A DNA stretch of 64,000 nucleotides from Isoetes taiwanensis (GCA_021234155.1 JAJEKV010000010.1:5556871-5620870), one strand, 5' to 3'. Shown: positions 11,551-23,880, counted from the stretch's first letter. Numbers and translations: made by a program. The notes: generated from the sequence alone by a model not told the origin.

Positions 11551-11568
11551 GCCCGTTCTGTAGTAGTG

Positions 11569-11640
11569 AACCTGGACAATCTAGATTAGTGGTTAACCTG
11601 GACATGCAACTCCAGTGGTTAACCTGGACAGCCTAGTTTA
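11569..11640. repeat. GGTTAACCTGGAC array, remnant split by the CACTA element
   Basis: Three units of GTGGTTAACCTGGACA. They are continuous with 6990-7063 if the CACTA element is removed. Confidence 0.8.
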
Positions 11641-11647
11641 GTGGTTT

Positions 11648-11782
11648 AGTGGACTAAGCAAAATCCAAGTATAATATGTCAGAAGCTTAATATAGAACAT
11701 CCACAAGTTAAGGATTAAGCAAAATCCAAGTATAGTATGTCAAAAGTTTAATCTAGAACATCCACAAGTCAAGGATTAAGAA
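11648..11782. repeat. two-copy tandem repeat (~68 bp)
   Basis: TAAGCAAAATCCAAGTATA through ATCCACAAGT-AAGGATTAAG occurs twice with about six differences. Confidence 0.85.
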
Positions 11783-11970
11783 AATTTCTCTTCCAGGTGT
11801 CGTGCACATTCACGTGTAAAGACTGTATCCCCCACCACTTTCTTCTTCCTCTTGTGGCATTCTATGAAAGGAATTGGCCTAGCTATGGTGCTCCCATTGA
11901 AGTCCTTTGTTGTTGGCATGCAAGGTGCAACACCTCTTTGAACTGCAGAGCACTTCAAGTTCTCTAACTT

Positions 11971-14259
11971 CTAGGTGAGCTCTCGAAGAAGGAAATCAAC
12001 TTCACGTATGATATGAGGGTTGCTACTTAATGTCTCCCTTATGTCATGAAGGCTAGCATCTATACTCTCCAACATGACTCTACATGAAGGGTCTATGGTG
12101 CACTTACCAACATCCTCCTCCTCAACAACAATGAGGCATGTTGAGGTCACACTAGAAAGCACGACGTCATCGCTACACTCGTCCACCTCATAGGCCTCTG
12201 CAATAGATCTCAATTTTTCAAACCACTAGCTTGGGAACCGTAAAAAGTTCCACACACTCTCAATATGTCTTCATTCCTGTAGCTACCCATCATTTGGACC
12301 ACTTTAATTTGATGCTTGCACATGTTACCCTTCATACCCCATGGGCAATCGCAGCAAGCCCAATTCTCATTTGCCACAACTACCATATAGGGAAGGGCCT
12401 CTCTATTCTCATCCCAAGCATCCATGTTTTGGCTCCAAACTTCAGCCCTTCCTTGTTCGTAGTCTAGCCATCTCACTGCTGCATCAGAAATCTTTTTTGC
12501 TCCAATGATTGCTGTCTCGATAACATGTTCCTGTTTGCAGTTGATTTTAAAACCATGGTCTTTCTTGAATCTATCAAAAATTATATGCGTATCCAATTGG
12601 CATGTCAGCATGTAAAGCAACTAATCAATCCTGCGTCCTCTCAATGAATGCTTGGAGAGACCAAGCCTCCTCTTCATAGTAGCATGATATGACTCTATGA
12701 TTGCATTGTTTCTTGGTTTGCATGGGGGTACATCCGAGTAGAAACTATCCAGGAAGTAATGTTCTTTGTCCACACCTTGCTCATGTATTTCACAACTTTC
12801 TTGTAGGCCTTGTGCCTTTCCTTGAACTCTTCCAAGTGTAACCCTCTTCCTTACATGAGTCTATGTAGACCTCCCCATATCTACCATCCCCATCAACATG
12901 AATACCATACATGATGTCGCCTAATTCCTTGAACATTTGGGCCCTGCGCTTCTTATCTTTTACCCGCTTCACCAACATCTTCAACTATCACATGCCACAA
13001 GCATAATTGGATATGTGACAAGGGCCAAACGTTCCTCAAAGCATTGATCTCATCTTGGGCATCGTCAACAATGAAGCAAGAGGGGACCAAGTGGGATCAT
13101 TATTATGGATGTGTTCCTTCATGGCCATAAGCCATGGTCTTCCTCTTGACTAGATGTGAGAACCCAAGCTACTGGCATTCCATTCCCATGGCTGTCATAA
13201 AGCAACCATGTGTACAAACTGTAGCAATGGTCATTGGTTTTGAAAGTGGAGTCCATGGCAATTGCCTCACCTTTTCCATGCTCCAAAAACGTTTTCAGCT
13301 GGAAGGGAGTCATTATACCCAAGGTAAAGGGCCTACCCTCTTGATACATAAACATGCTCTCAGGATGAAGAGAAATCCACATTCTGACACTTAAAGCAAC
13401 ATCTGGATGCAACAGCCAAGTGGATCTAGCAACCTTACGAGATAAGTTGTGAAGGTCATCCATGGCAAGCAATTCATCTCTATGTCTTGGTCTATCAGGA
13501 TTGATTTGCTTTTGTACGCTCCAATGCTCTTCGTGCTTGCTCATGACCTGTTGAGATGAATGGTTTTGTTGTATTAAATCCTTGGCCCAATCCTTCTTCT
13601 CCTTGGACAAATGAGGTGCAAGCTCAAGCCTAGTGTTCCTGCACATTGGCCACTACCATGGCAAACCTGTTCGTTGCTATCAATATGGTTCATCTCATAG
13701 AAAGTTAACTTGGTGCACTCATGCTTTAGGTACAACTGCTTTGCTTGAAAGTGGCACAAGCAGCCCCATTTAACACTTGTTTTGCTCCTGCGTGATTGGT
13801 TTGCAATTGGAGGAGGATGGTCCCTATGATCTTGTGGCCTAAAGGTGCACCAATAGCTGTCACATAACAACCAAGATTAGCTGAATTGTAGGCCAAGTTG
13901 TAACCTACATTGTAAGCTTGGCAAGATTCAATTTTCATAGTCAATGATAGAATTTGCAAGAAAATTACTTACTTGACAAAGCTTAGGTGCGAGTTCTCAT
14001 CTGCCAATCTCTTGAGCTGCCCTGGTTTTCTGTACCAAGGATAACGCTTGTAAAAATTGGTATGGGTCCCTGGACGATTCTCCTCGCCTTTTATAAAGTC
14101 TGCAACCCTGGTTATTGGGATAAAACATGTGTAGACCAGAATTATAGATTGCTCCTCATCATCAATTCCTTCTTCAGTAGCAGCAGCATGGAAACTTGCT
14201 TTTGGCCTTGGATGCAACTCTAATTCCCAATCCAGAGCATCTCGTGTAAATGCACCCGG
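11971..14259 (-). pseudogene. MULE-type transposase with SWIM zinc finger, broken
   Basis: Read from 14259 down. An N-terminal part (GAFTRDALDWELELHPRPK) is followed by a second block near 13870-13650, then a core with GEAIAMDSTFKTNDH (first catalytic Asp), FIVDDAQDEI (second Asp, near 13070), LCLWH (the C-x-x-WH motif of MULE transposases, near 13010), and a SWIM zinc finger CDCPWGMKGNMCKH near 12300-12345. The tail is acidic (EAYEVDECSDD) and ends at 11971. Frames change near 13650, 13000-13130, 12620-12790 and 12215, some possibly at introns but several clearly indels. MULE transposases act by DDE chemistry in the nucleus. The first 15 codons lie beyond the gypsy insertion, at 25603-25648. 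Confidence 0.82.
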
Positions 14260-15800
14260 TGTGATGTTCCACGTATTTATATGCCTTTTTGAGTATAAAT
14301 ACATGACCCGTCACTATGAATAATTAATGGCACATTAATTATTCATAAGCTAAGGTTAGTTATGTTAATCATTAATTATTAAGATGGAAACGTAACCCTA
14401 AACCCTAATTCGAATTTAGGGATTAACCTAATATTAAAAGGAGTTAAAATATTAAATTAGTTAATATTAACCAATTTGGAATTGCCACCTGGCCCAAATC
14501 GATTGGGCAAGGGAGGGTTGCTAACTTGGGACACCCAAATTGGGGTTTTACACCCCCATTTGCCCAAAATTCGAATTGGGGGAGATTGGTGGAGGAGGAG
14601 CTGCCGTTCAACCTTGTTCCAGCCAGAAGGATGGAGAATAAGAGAGACAGTGGATCTAGCTACGATCCCGGTTAGTCCGTAGATAGCTTGGATTCCTAGA
14701 TAGTCATAGGATTAACCCTTGTATGCTTAGAAGATAGCTAGGATTAATCCTTGTATGAATAGATATATGGTTAATCCCTATTTTATGTTCTATTCGAAGC
14801 GATGGATGGATGTATGTATAAGGATAGCTTTCTTTCTATTCCTCCTGTGTTATATGGGTAAAAGGGGGGTAGAAACATAAAGGCCATCTAGAAGTAGAGA
14901 TGTTCCTAGTTAGAACCCTTAAAACCCAGTAAATGCGGCTTGTGCACAAGAGCCAACCTGGCTGTGGATGCTTTGATGTGGTTCAGCACCAAACAACGGA
15001 CACAATTGGTGAAGTGGGGGAGAGCCTTGTTGAACGTGGCTATTGGGGCTCCTACAGTGTGCTAGACTTATAGTCGGTCACTGCGTGTGGGCCGGGTATG
15101 GGTCTGACACCTCCTGGGTTGCAGGATATGGCCTTTATGGACATCCTCGGCTTTGCGTAGATTTAGAGGGGTAAGTTGGGTACAGATACGGGTGCTGCAT
15201 GTGTGGCAGGTATCCACTAGCACACCCATGGAACCGTTCTGATCTGGGAGGGGAAGCTTCTCTGACCTGCCTCATCGGACTGGGGAAATGTAACCCAGAA
15301 TAGTCCCATAGGGTTGGGATTGCATCTCCGGAGGGCTACAAGCACGTCATAGCATGTTTCAGCCTATCTGCAAAGTGTGCACAGGAGGGGCGAATGGAGT
15401 GGACTAGCCTAGCCATTGTCTTATGCCAGCCAACGCCATGTTATACTTCCGTCTGCTGATATCTTGAGGCCTTTACCGTCTGTTGACCCCATGGAGTCTG
15501 AGCCCCCGGCTAGCGCCATTGTCATGATGTGCCGCTCATGTTATTTATGCTTGTATTGTCTTTTCGTTGATGATGATGGATAGGCCACCCTTCGTGGTGG
15601 TATATTATTTATTGGTATTGTTGCCAGGTGCTAATATGTATGTACGCTTCCGCTATATAACCTCCGTGTCCTTCACCCGGACACTTGGCCATCACAGTGG
15701 TCCGAGTCAGACGGAGGGCCTTTCTGTGGTGATGGATTTGCCCATTGGGGATTTCCGTATTTATATGATGGGGCATCGTATGGATTTGAGGAGCGACACA
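14260..15800 (+). repeat. 5' LTR of the gypsy element (1541 bp)
   Basis: Pairs with 24045-25602. It contains a palindromic AATAATTAATG...CATTAATTATT block near its start and a GATGATGATGG tract near 15567. Confidence 0.9.
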
Positions 15801-15826
15801 GTTGTATCAGAGCCATGATTTTGGTA
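15801..15826 (+). promoter_or_regulatory. primer-binding site, initiator tRNA-Met type
   Basis: TTGTATCAGAGCCATGATTT directly follows the 5' LTR. It matches the common plant TGGTATCAGAGCC primer site except at the second base. Confidence 0.75.
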
Positions 15827-18800
15827 GACCAGATCATAGCACTGGCCATATTCTAACTCGTTAGTTCGATAGTTAGTAGGGGACTTTCATCTAGAATGAA
15901 CTATTTCGATTCCATAGCCATTGACCTAGTTATGGGAGGATTAAGCTAGTTAGGAATTAAGGTGTGAGTCCTTAGAATCAAGTATATTAAGTTTTTATAG
16001 AGAAAGAAGTCCCTTGTTTCCACGGGCCATAACTTTCTCTAGGTAACTCGGATTGAGGCGATTTTTGTGCCAACGCGTTGGACACAGTCCAATTACCCTA
16101 GGGATATCGATCTGGCCTCATAATGGCAGCAACAGGGCCCAAAAACCTAATTGGATGTCGCTATACTTTCAGCGCCTTAGAATTTGAAAGTAAAGTCATA
16201 TAAATCCAGCAGCACCCGAGTATAAAAATGCGTATAAATTTGAACCCATGACCTTTCAGCTCCAACCTTAGGTGCTTACCACCATACCAAGCTTTCTTGA
16301 ATGTAATATATATGTTTAATACATTTCTTACACACATGTAGTACCTTTTTTCTCTGCATAGCAACTTCATACAAAAGTGTACTATGGGGACCTCCCACAA
16401 CCCAACCAAACCCTTTACCGACACAGTAAGCCTTTTTTGAGAATATAATATTCTCTTGTTCTACTTAGCATAATACCTTTGTTTCTCTAGAAAGACTCCT
16501 GTCTACCATCATTCTTCCCTAAACCAATGATGCGTGGCAACAACTCCTCCGGACTTGTGCAATCATGGTGAGCTAGGAGTAACCTAAGAGTTATTATCAT
16601 CACTGTGGAATGTTCCCGCAACCATATCGACGAACTTTCATGCTGAGCGATGGAAGGAAACTCCTCTATGTAAGATAGAGACTTCTAAGTTGGATTATAA
16701 TCCACTATCACCTTGGATATTCTCTAGGCGACGATAATAATGTCCAGTTGTAGACATTCCTAGACCTATAGCAAATATTTTTTCCTTTAGTAGATGCCTT
16801 GATAACAAAATTTCTTTGGGCCTTGCCATGATTTAATCTATACTACATTCATATGCTTTATATTAGACCTTATTCGACGTTATATGTTAAGGGTTAAGTA
16901 ATATTTTATAGACATAACGTTGTTTCTCTTTAGTGTCTAAGCCTTGACTCCTCTCATTTCCCAGAGAAAGGATCTCTCTTGGCGCAACCGATTAGGGATT
17001 GCCATGCAGCACCCCTCTAGACCATGGGTAGCTTTAATCCTACCACCCTTCACTACTTCTTCTCAATCGTCGTGTTCTTTTTATGGAGCACTTCCCCAAA
17101 TCGCGATACATGCGCTGTAACATATAATGACTGCTTGTGTTGAAACCCCCACATCGATGTCAATACTCTACCCTAACTTATCTAGAGTACAAACTTTAGT
17201 ATTATTTTGTCCAGAACTTCACCATCTATATGGCCGTGATTATTTATCTGCGCCACACGTCTGTCAATTTGACGATGGCCTACCCTCTTTTGGAGTTGTT
17301 CTACCGTAACGGTCCAATGGCATCCAACCATTGTTGATTAATCACCTCCTTCTAGGGTATCTAGATATGGTTGAGGCAAAGTATTTCCAACCAGTACTTT
17401 AGTGCCTAAACGTCATTAAGTTCCACAAATGAACTTATATGTCCAAGGGATTACGTGAATATCTTAAAGAACAGTACCACTCAAAGACCTCTTAAGATAG
17501 ACATCTTCTATTAAAAAGGTTCTTGATGAATTAAATTCACCATGTTGTCTTAGGACATGGAAGTCTCCTTCCCTAAGCCATGCACCAAATCTTTAAATAA
17601 GTTTTTCAGCTCTTGCTGCCTTTCAAGCCAAAAATCTATCTTTGCATGTTAGCAAAGATCGCCCTTCATGTTAGGTAATAACCTTCCTATCCAGGTCGCT
17701 AAATATCATTAATAAGAGTCCTTCATTCCTTCCCTTCTTCAATATGTTTTCTACATCTATGGCCGATTTTCAGTATCCCGGCCCTTACGCCTGGCACAAC
17801 GTATACAATTCACCCTTTGGTTGTGACCTTTATTCAGTAGACTCACCAATCCATTCACTCCTTTACGTATCCGTTAACCGTCTTGTGGCGTCTAAGTCGC
17901 TATTATATGCTCCCTATGTTGTTAACCCACCTATCATTGGGGGTTATGATTCAACGTTGTCCTACATCCTAGAAATGTTAGTCATTACATTTCTCTGTCA
18001 TGATGTTATGCCGCTGCTGTGGCATTCCAAATGACTTGGCATCCTCATTTAAGCCATAGTCATGGCCAAAGTTAGCGAGTGAGCCTTCATATGAATCGTA
18101 AGTTACCTGGAGTCATCAGGTGCCTGCCTTGCATTTTGTGAGCCTTCCTACAATACCTACGTTTGATATAACCGGGGCTTGTATCGATGTTCGAGCCCTG
18201 TATATTCTAACTTACACTTCCATCTAACCCATGGGGGTCACCTCTGCCTGACCCGGATATGGATCAGAGTAGTCTTAGGTGTCTATGCAAGACATGTTTG
18301 AGCTTCTAGCAGGTAACTGCTAGTCGCTACCCATCCTGGAATTGTACTATTGTACTATTCAACCCCATCATCTCGAGCTTTATTCTATCTCTAGACCCTT
18401 CATCGGTAACTTTGGGGTACACTCGTCTTTCTCTCCCCGTGTCACCACTTAGATTACCTCTCCAAGATGTTTATCATATGTGTACATCGTATATACATAA
18501 TAAACATATATCTTTGTCCTACAATGCTAGAGCTCTGTTCTAACTTGGCTAAAGTGTAAGCCTGGTAGTTCCTTGAAACAAAACCCATTGTCTATGTACC
18601 TTTATGATGTGGCTGACCCACAGACCTGTCAAATGGACAGTAGCCAACTCTATGTTGGAACGATATATGCTGCCTACATTTAATAGGGTCTCTAGGTACT
18701 TCAACCATTCCTTTAGTGCCTTATGGTACTTCAGTCCCATACATAAACTATGATTCTCCCACGGGACTATGGCATAATTCTGCAGGCTACTACCCCACAT

Positions 18801-18990
18801 GAGGAGCTTTTCTAAAGGCTTCTTCTGCTAAAGATCCTTTGTGTCCTCAATATCAACCATGCTTAGTCACAATTAACCTATTTTTCTTAGGTTATCATGC
18901 CAACTTCAGCAACTCTTGATCGGTTTCAAATATTGTCGCATGTTCGCTCCCTCATAATGAGACGGGGGCATTGAACCCTCTCTCAATCTC
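15827..18990 (+). other. gypsy interior, no recognisable gag-pol reading frame
   Basis: About 3.1 kb without any ORF over 96 codons on either strand and with no conserved reverse transcriptase, RNase H or integrase motif that I can read. Either the coding part was replaced, or mutations have erased it. A tract near 16235-16290 (TTTGAACCCATGACCT...) resembles sequence often seen in plant retroelements. Confidence 0.5.
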
Positions 18991-18999
18991 GTAATAGAA

Positions 19000-19790
19000 A
19001 ACCCCTATGCTCCAATCTTCATTAGTAACCACCATATGGTTATCCAATTCCTTACCCTCTTAAGAGTCTCAAAGTCGTACTCCATAAGAGGTGCGTACCT
19101 CAAGGCAAGGGATCCTCCGCCCTCTACTTCGAGGTCTGGAATTGCTCCCCGCCATGCATACAATAATAAAAAGATAAGGTCAAGCATGGAAAATATGAGA
19201 AGGAGCAGCAATCTAAAGACCTGGTTAAATTTAGAACCCATCAAACAGGATAATAGAATACATACAGAGAAGTAAGAGTAGAGTAAAAAATACATGAAGA
19301 GGATATGGATAATGGGAGATACACAACAATTCCAAGCAACTAAATTTACATGAGCAAAGGGAACCTAAATTGTTGTGGTGTCTTGGTTCATATCTGCTAC
19401 TGGAACATTTGGTGTGACTGGTAGAGCAAGAACTTCAGGACGAAAATTATCAGGGATCTCTGGAGTGCATGAAACAATCAAGGGTATATCCACAGTAGTC
19501 TGGGCAGAGCTGCCTTCTCCTTCAACAATAATGGGGCTCTTGGCCGATCCAGGGATCTTTGCTGGTTTATGGTAATCAAAGATGTTTTTCCTCTTTTATG
19601 CTTTCAACTTTTCTTCCTCCATTCTAATCAGGGTGGCTTTGTTGAAGCCTCCTTTCCGCCTACCCATGCACTTCTGCATATGAAAGGAAAAATAAATAGA
19701 CCGGAACTGGCTTTGATATGAGGAGGGAAATGATTTAAGTAACCAACTCACATAATATTTTAGCTGGAAAATCAATATTCTAACAACTGG
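19000..19790 (-). pseudogene. unidentified gene fragment inside the gypsy element
   Basis: Reading from 19700 down gives QKCMGRRKGGFNKATLIRME, an in-frame stop, then FDYHKPAKIPGSAKSPIIVE and EIPDNFRPEVLALPVTPNVP. A further open piece near 19140-19040 reads IPDLEVEGGGSLALRYAPL. This is low-complexity-free, gene-like sequence, antisense to the gypsy element, perhaps a captured exon series. The family is not recognised. Confidence 0.35.
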
Positions 19791-19819
19791 AACCAATCGT
19801 ACACCAGCCAACAGCATTG

Positions 19820-19824
19820 ATACA
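19820..19824. repeat. 5-bp target-site duplication of the LARD (ATACA)
   Basis: ATACA immediately left of the element and again at 23881-23885. Confidence 0.92.
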
Positions 19825-20271
19825 TGTTGGTATTTGGGGTTCTTGGCATCACCTTGCAGCAGCAGTCCATAACTGCCGGATGCCACAAGGCTACCACAAA
19901 TGCTCATGGATCAACAAAAGAAGATGGGAAGAAACTCCAAGAACAAGAACAAAAGAAAGAATGAACAAAACAGAATCATATTGATGCTCCAAAAGGAGGT
20001 GCTCCAAAACGTGAGCAAAAACCTAAACAATGAGAGGAAATGCTCTCTCTAAATAGTAGAGCAAAACCCTAACCCTAACTGACATCTCACCTTCCACAGA
20101 TCTAGGCTAAATCTGGGCCATAGATTGTGGGGTCCAATATGACAAATACATGTGGCCTATGCCACCTACCACATATATGGGCTAAATCTGGGCCCTAGAT
20201 CAAGTGGTCCAATGTGATAAATACATGTGGCCTATGCCATTCATACATATGTTTAGCCCAAAGGGCTAACA
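19825..20271 (-). repeat. 3' LTR of the LARD (447 bp)
   Basis: Left-hand copy, preceded on the minus strand by the polypurine tract at 20272-20280. Confidence 0.92.
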
Positions 20272-20599
20272 CTCCCCCCCACCACACCAAACTATGTAGA
20301 ACCTTTATAACAGCAGGTTAAACATTTACAACAGTGTCCAAAGTGAGGGGAAATAATGAGAATGTGGCCGAAGTCTTGACCCAAAAATGCCAATGTCGAT
20401 GAAGTACAAAAATCGTAAGAGGTTGAGAAGGCTGTCACCACTTCTCTTGAGCTTGCCACGAGCTCCATTAAATCCCTAGAAGTCGAATCTAATGTTGAGA
20501 AGGCTGTCACCACTTCTCATAGAGCTTGCCACTTAGCTCCGAATACATGCGCCAATCAAAGTGTCTTGTAATGAGCTGAACAAAAATGAGGAAACAAAA

Positions 20600-20830
20600 A
20601 TTGTTGAAGGGGCGGAAGGCCCTAAGTCATCTTCACGCCATTGTGGAACTTGAAAAGTGGAAACAAGGAGTTGAACTTGAAAGAGTTGAAACATAAGTGA
20701 TTGAAGGGGCGGAAGGCCCTAAGTCATCTTCACGCCATTTGTTGAACTTGAAAGAGTTTGAGCAGATAGTTGAACTTGAGGAATTGAAATGGAAGGGGCG
20801 GAAGGCCATAAGTCATCTTCACGCCAGTGG
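20600..20830. repeat. three-copy repeat GAAGGGGCGGAAGGCC in the LARD interior
   Basis: GGGGCGGAAGGCC-TAAGTCATCTTCACGCCA occurs at about 20604, 20701 and 20791, separated by TTGAACTTGAAAGAG-type sequence. Another repeated pair (AAGGCTGTCACCACTTCTC) lies near 20427 and 20493. Confidence 0.8.
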
Positions 20831-21359
20831 TTGAACTTGAAAGAGGCTCGACCGCCATGGATTATGGACGGCCAAAATGGATTGAAAAAGGGTGTCTCTC
20901 AAACGCCCTGTAGTTGGGTCGATGAGGTAAGCTTGAATGTTGAGGAAAGATTGCTGAAAAAAGGCCTACACACGCCGGCTGTGTGAGGTTTGTTGGTACA
21001 AGGGTGCAAAGAAGATCTCCAAGAATGCGACAAAAGATGAGGCGTCCCCCAAAATGTGCCAAAAATATGCTCAAGATACTTCTTGCGTCAAAAGTTGATT
21101 GAAATCACGCCTTGAGGGGCCATGACAGATTGTTGAACTCACGTCGTTGGGCCGTGATGTTTGAAGTCATAGTTGCATAAAATTTTACCTCCAAAGGTAT
21201 AATGGTAGGACTAGATATTCTGGTATGTAAAAAATGGCTTGAACATTAGAAGGGGTGAAAAACACCAAAAAGATGGGCCATGTGGAATATTCAAGTGTCG
21301 AAGTCTCTCTAGGAAAGAAAGTCATAAAGGATGATTACCATGTGTTGACATGAGAGAAA

Positions 21360-21740
21360 TGTGCCACGCCAGAGGATGGGCCGTGGGGTTTGATGCCGTG
21401 AGGGCCGTCAGGTATCGGATGTTGAGGCCACGCCGTGGGGGCCGTGGTTCACGCAGAGGCCACGCCCGTGAGGTCCTTGGTGTTGAGGCCAAGCCGTGGG
21501 GTTCTAAGGGCAGAAGGCCACGCCGTGACGGGCCGTGGGAGCAGGCCATGCCATGAAGGGCCATGGGAGCTCTGTGAAGATATTGCAGACTGGAAGCCAC
21601 GCCGTGATGGCCGTGGGCTTCTACGAAGGTTTTGCAGATGCACGCTGGTAAGGATTTGCAGACTTGAAGCCACGCCGTGATGGCCGTGGGCTTGTGGAAG
21701 GTCGAACATTGGAGAAGCGTGATGGGCCGTGGGCCTTGGT
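21360..21740. repeat. repeats of CCACGCCGTGATGGCCGTGGG in the LARD interior
   Basis: At least seven variants of CACGCCGTG...GGCCGTGGG, each with a weak internal palindrome (CACGCCGTG/CACGGC). Related pieces recur at 22090-22170. The short minus-strand ORFs here are low-complexity products of these repeats, not genes. Confidence 0.75.
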
Positions 21741-22179
21741 TGATGCAGACCAAAAACTTGGAAAAAAATGCCAGCCACTCTTTGTGTTGCTGGTGAGATT
21801 GGAAAACACAGAGTGCGCTCCCCCTGTCTCACTGGAGATGAAGAGAGCTTAAAAAATGGTGAGTCTGACAAATGCGGGCGGGCCTCTTGGCTTGATAGCA
21901 GAACAGATATGACAGAAAAATCTGTGTGTTGAAGCGAAACGGAGCAGATATTATAGAAAAAGCCTGTGCGTTTCGAGGGGAATCGAGGGAAAGGAGCCCT
22001 GTGAAAATGAGTTGCAGGATCTGTCATGCTTGTTTTGAGGCTGAGTGCGTGACCTGTAGGCACTCGAATTTGCTTGAATTTGAATGAATCCAGGCCCTGA
22101 TGGTGCCGTGAACTTCATTAGCCGTGGGTTTGCTCGGAGTCTCCACGCGTGAGGGGCCGTGGGGCCGTTGGTCTTTTGT

Positions 22180-23410
22180 GCATCCAATGCATGCAAGATG
22201 CTCTTGATCGAATGAATCTGTGGAGCTGCTAGGAGGAAAGGACGAATTGATTTACTCGGTTGCCAAAGAATTGATGCTCTGTCCAAAAATAATTGAGAAT
22301 CCCCTATTTTTAGTGCGCAGATGCTTTTGCTTCCAGAAGGCAGCAAGTGCAAGGTCGATGTGTTTTAGTTATAGAATCAGTGATGAAGCCTCGATGCAGG
22401 AGAGTGTCTAGAAAATTCATGTTGCTCATGTGATGGCTTCTGGTCCTGCTGGGAGTGGGAGAATCTGGAATTACAAATGACCCGGTTTGACTGTCTCATA
22501 GCGTCATAAGGAGAACTATTGCTCTGATGCAAGTCTTAAGGAACTGCAAAAATGAATAGTAACTTAGTCTAGTGCCGATAAATGCTGGTAAAAGAGCCGT
22601 GATGAGCAAGCAAAGCCAAGCCCATCCGAAATAAGGCCAGACTCCAGAATAGGAAACCCCAATTGTGGGTTAAGCTGTTAACGAATTTGGAGGATCCGAA
22701 AAGAACTCTGCATCCAAATCGAATGAAATTGAATTGATCTGTTGAAACGATGCGGTGCCACTGAGACAGGCATGAGTGGCAGAAAAAATTACTCCCAGAA
22801 ATGAGCTGTTACAGAGCTGTTGCTGCCCAATAATTGGATGAGGCTTTTGCCCCAAAGTGTTCCGCTCTGTGCATGTCACAGAATGATTTCAAAGATTTGT
22901 TGTATGCCATATAACTGAAGATTTGCAAGACATTTGCACCAAATAAAAACGTTGTAACCCAAGTAGGAACTCTGCTGCATCTGTTGTGATGAAAAAGAGA
23001 TGGCTCCCGCTTGACAAGAAATCGGATGGCGTTGGTCGCTACTGGACCAAGGAAACTCGAGTATGTGAGCAAAGAAACGTGAATAATCGCCACTTCCTGA
23101 GCAGATTTTGAAGAGCCTGCAACCAATGCTCGGTGCAAAAAACAGAGCTGTCAAAAATACCTGTGGAAAGGGCCATGGGGCCTCGTTCCTGGGAAACAAT
23201 CTGGGGAAAATATGTCATTTCAGAATCCAAAGAACCAAATGTGGACAATGTCAAAGAAACAAATCTTGACAAATAAAAACTAGATGTGTTTCTGAGTGGG
23301 CAAATACAGAATGATAGAGTCACAGAAAGTGTCGATGTAGAAACAATTTTTAGGCAGAATAAATTTTGGAGATACTTGAACTGAAAATAAGAGATTGATC
23401 ATGAGCGAAA
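22180..23410 (-). other. LARD interior without coding signal
   Basis: No ORF over 109 codons and no retroelement domain on either strand. Confidence 0.6.
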
Positions 23411-23414
23411 CAGA

Positions 23415-23433
23415 CCCCGGCATGAGGCGCCAG
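23415..23433 (-). promoter_or_regulatory. primer-binding site of the LARD
   Basis: The minus strand reads CTGGCGCCTCATGCCGGGG directly after the 5' LTR. The TGGCGCC core is used as a primer site by several plant LTR elements. The exact tRNA is not certain. Confidence 0.7.
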
Positions 23434-23880
23434 TGTTGGTATTTGGGGTTCTTGGCATCACCTTGCAGCAGCAGTCCATGACTGCCGGATGCCACAAGGC
23501 TGCCACAAATGCTCATGGATCAACAAAAGAAGATGGGAAGAAACTCCAAGAACAAGAACAAAAGAAAGAATGAACAAAACAGAATCATATTGATGCTCCA
23601 AAAGGAGGTGCTCCAAAACGTGAGCAAAAACCTAAACAATGAGAGGAAATGCTGTCTCTAAATAGTAGAGCAAAACCCTAACCCTAACTGACATCTCACC
23701 TTCCACAGATCTAGGCTAAATCTGGGCCATAGATTGTGGGGTCCAATATGACAAATACATGTGGCCTATGCCACCTACCACATATGTGGGCTAAATCTGG
23801 GCCCTAGATCAAGTGGTCCAATGTGATAAATACATGTGGCCTATGCCACTCATACATATGTTTAGCCCAAAGGGCTAACA
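23434..23880 (-). repeat. 5' LTR of the LARD (447 bp)
   Basis: Right-hand copy, followed by the ATACA duplication. Confidence 0.92.

Larger units (their letters stand above)
7064..11568 (+). mobile_element. CACTA (EnSpm-type) DNA transposon, 4505 bp, non-autonomous
   Basis: The left end is CACTACTAGAGAACGAGC; the right end, read in reverse, is CACTACTACAGAACGGGC. The match continues for about 31 bp with three mismatches. A 3-bp duplication (AAC) flanks it, as expected for CACTA elements. Dense GACGTCGC-type repeats fill both subterminal regions (about 7080-7425 and 11098-11550), the typical arrangement of transposase-binding sites. Inside are a broken piece of the TNPD-type transposase (7436-7773) and a captured CPN20-like fragment (10233-10620). 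No intact transposase is present, so it would depend on a partner. It is inserted in a GGTTAACC array. Confidence 0.92.
19825..23880 (-). mobile_element. non-autonomous LTR retrotransposon (LARD-type), 4056 bp
   Basis: Two 447-bp LTRs (19825-20271 and 23434-23880) start TGTTGGTATTTGGGG and end GGGCTAACA on the plus strand. Only about five substitutions separate them (roughly 1%), so the insertion is recent. Orientation is minus: beside the right LTR the minus strand reads CTGGCGCCTCATGCCGGGG, a TGGCGCC-type primer site, and beside the left LTR it reads GGGGGGGAG, the polypurine tract. ATACA flanks both ends. The 3.16-kb interior has no gag or pol similarity and is rich in internal repeats, fitting a large retrotransposon derivative mobilised by another element. 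Confidence 0.93.

Noticed and set aside
21322-22063. Minus-strand ORFs of 143 and 204 codons inside the LARD
   Set aside because: They are translations of the CACGCCGTG/GGCCGTGGG repeats, low in complexity, with no domain and overlapping alternatives in other frames.
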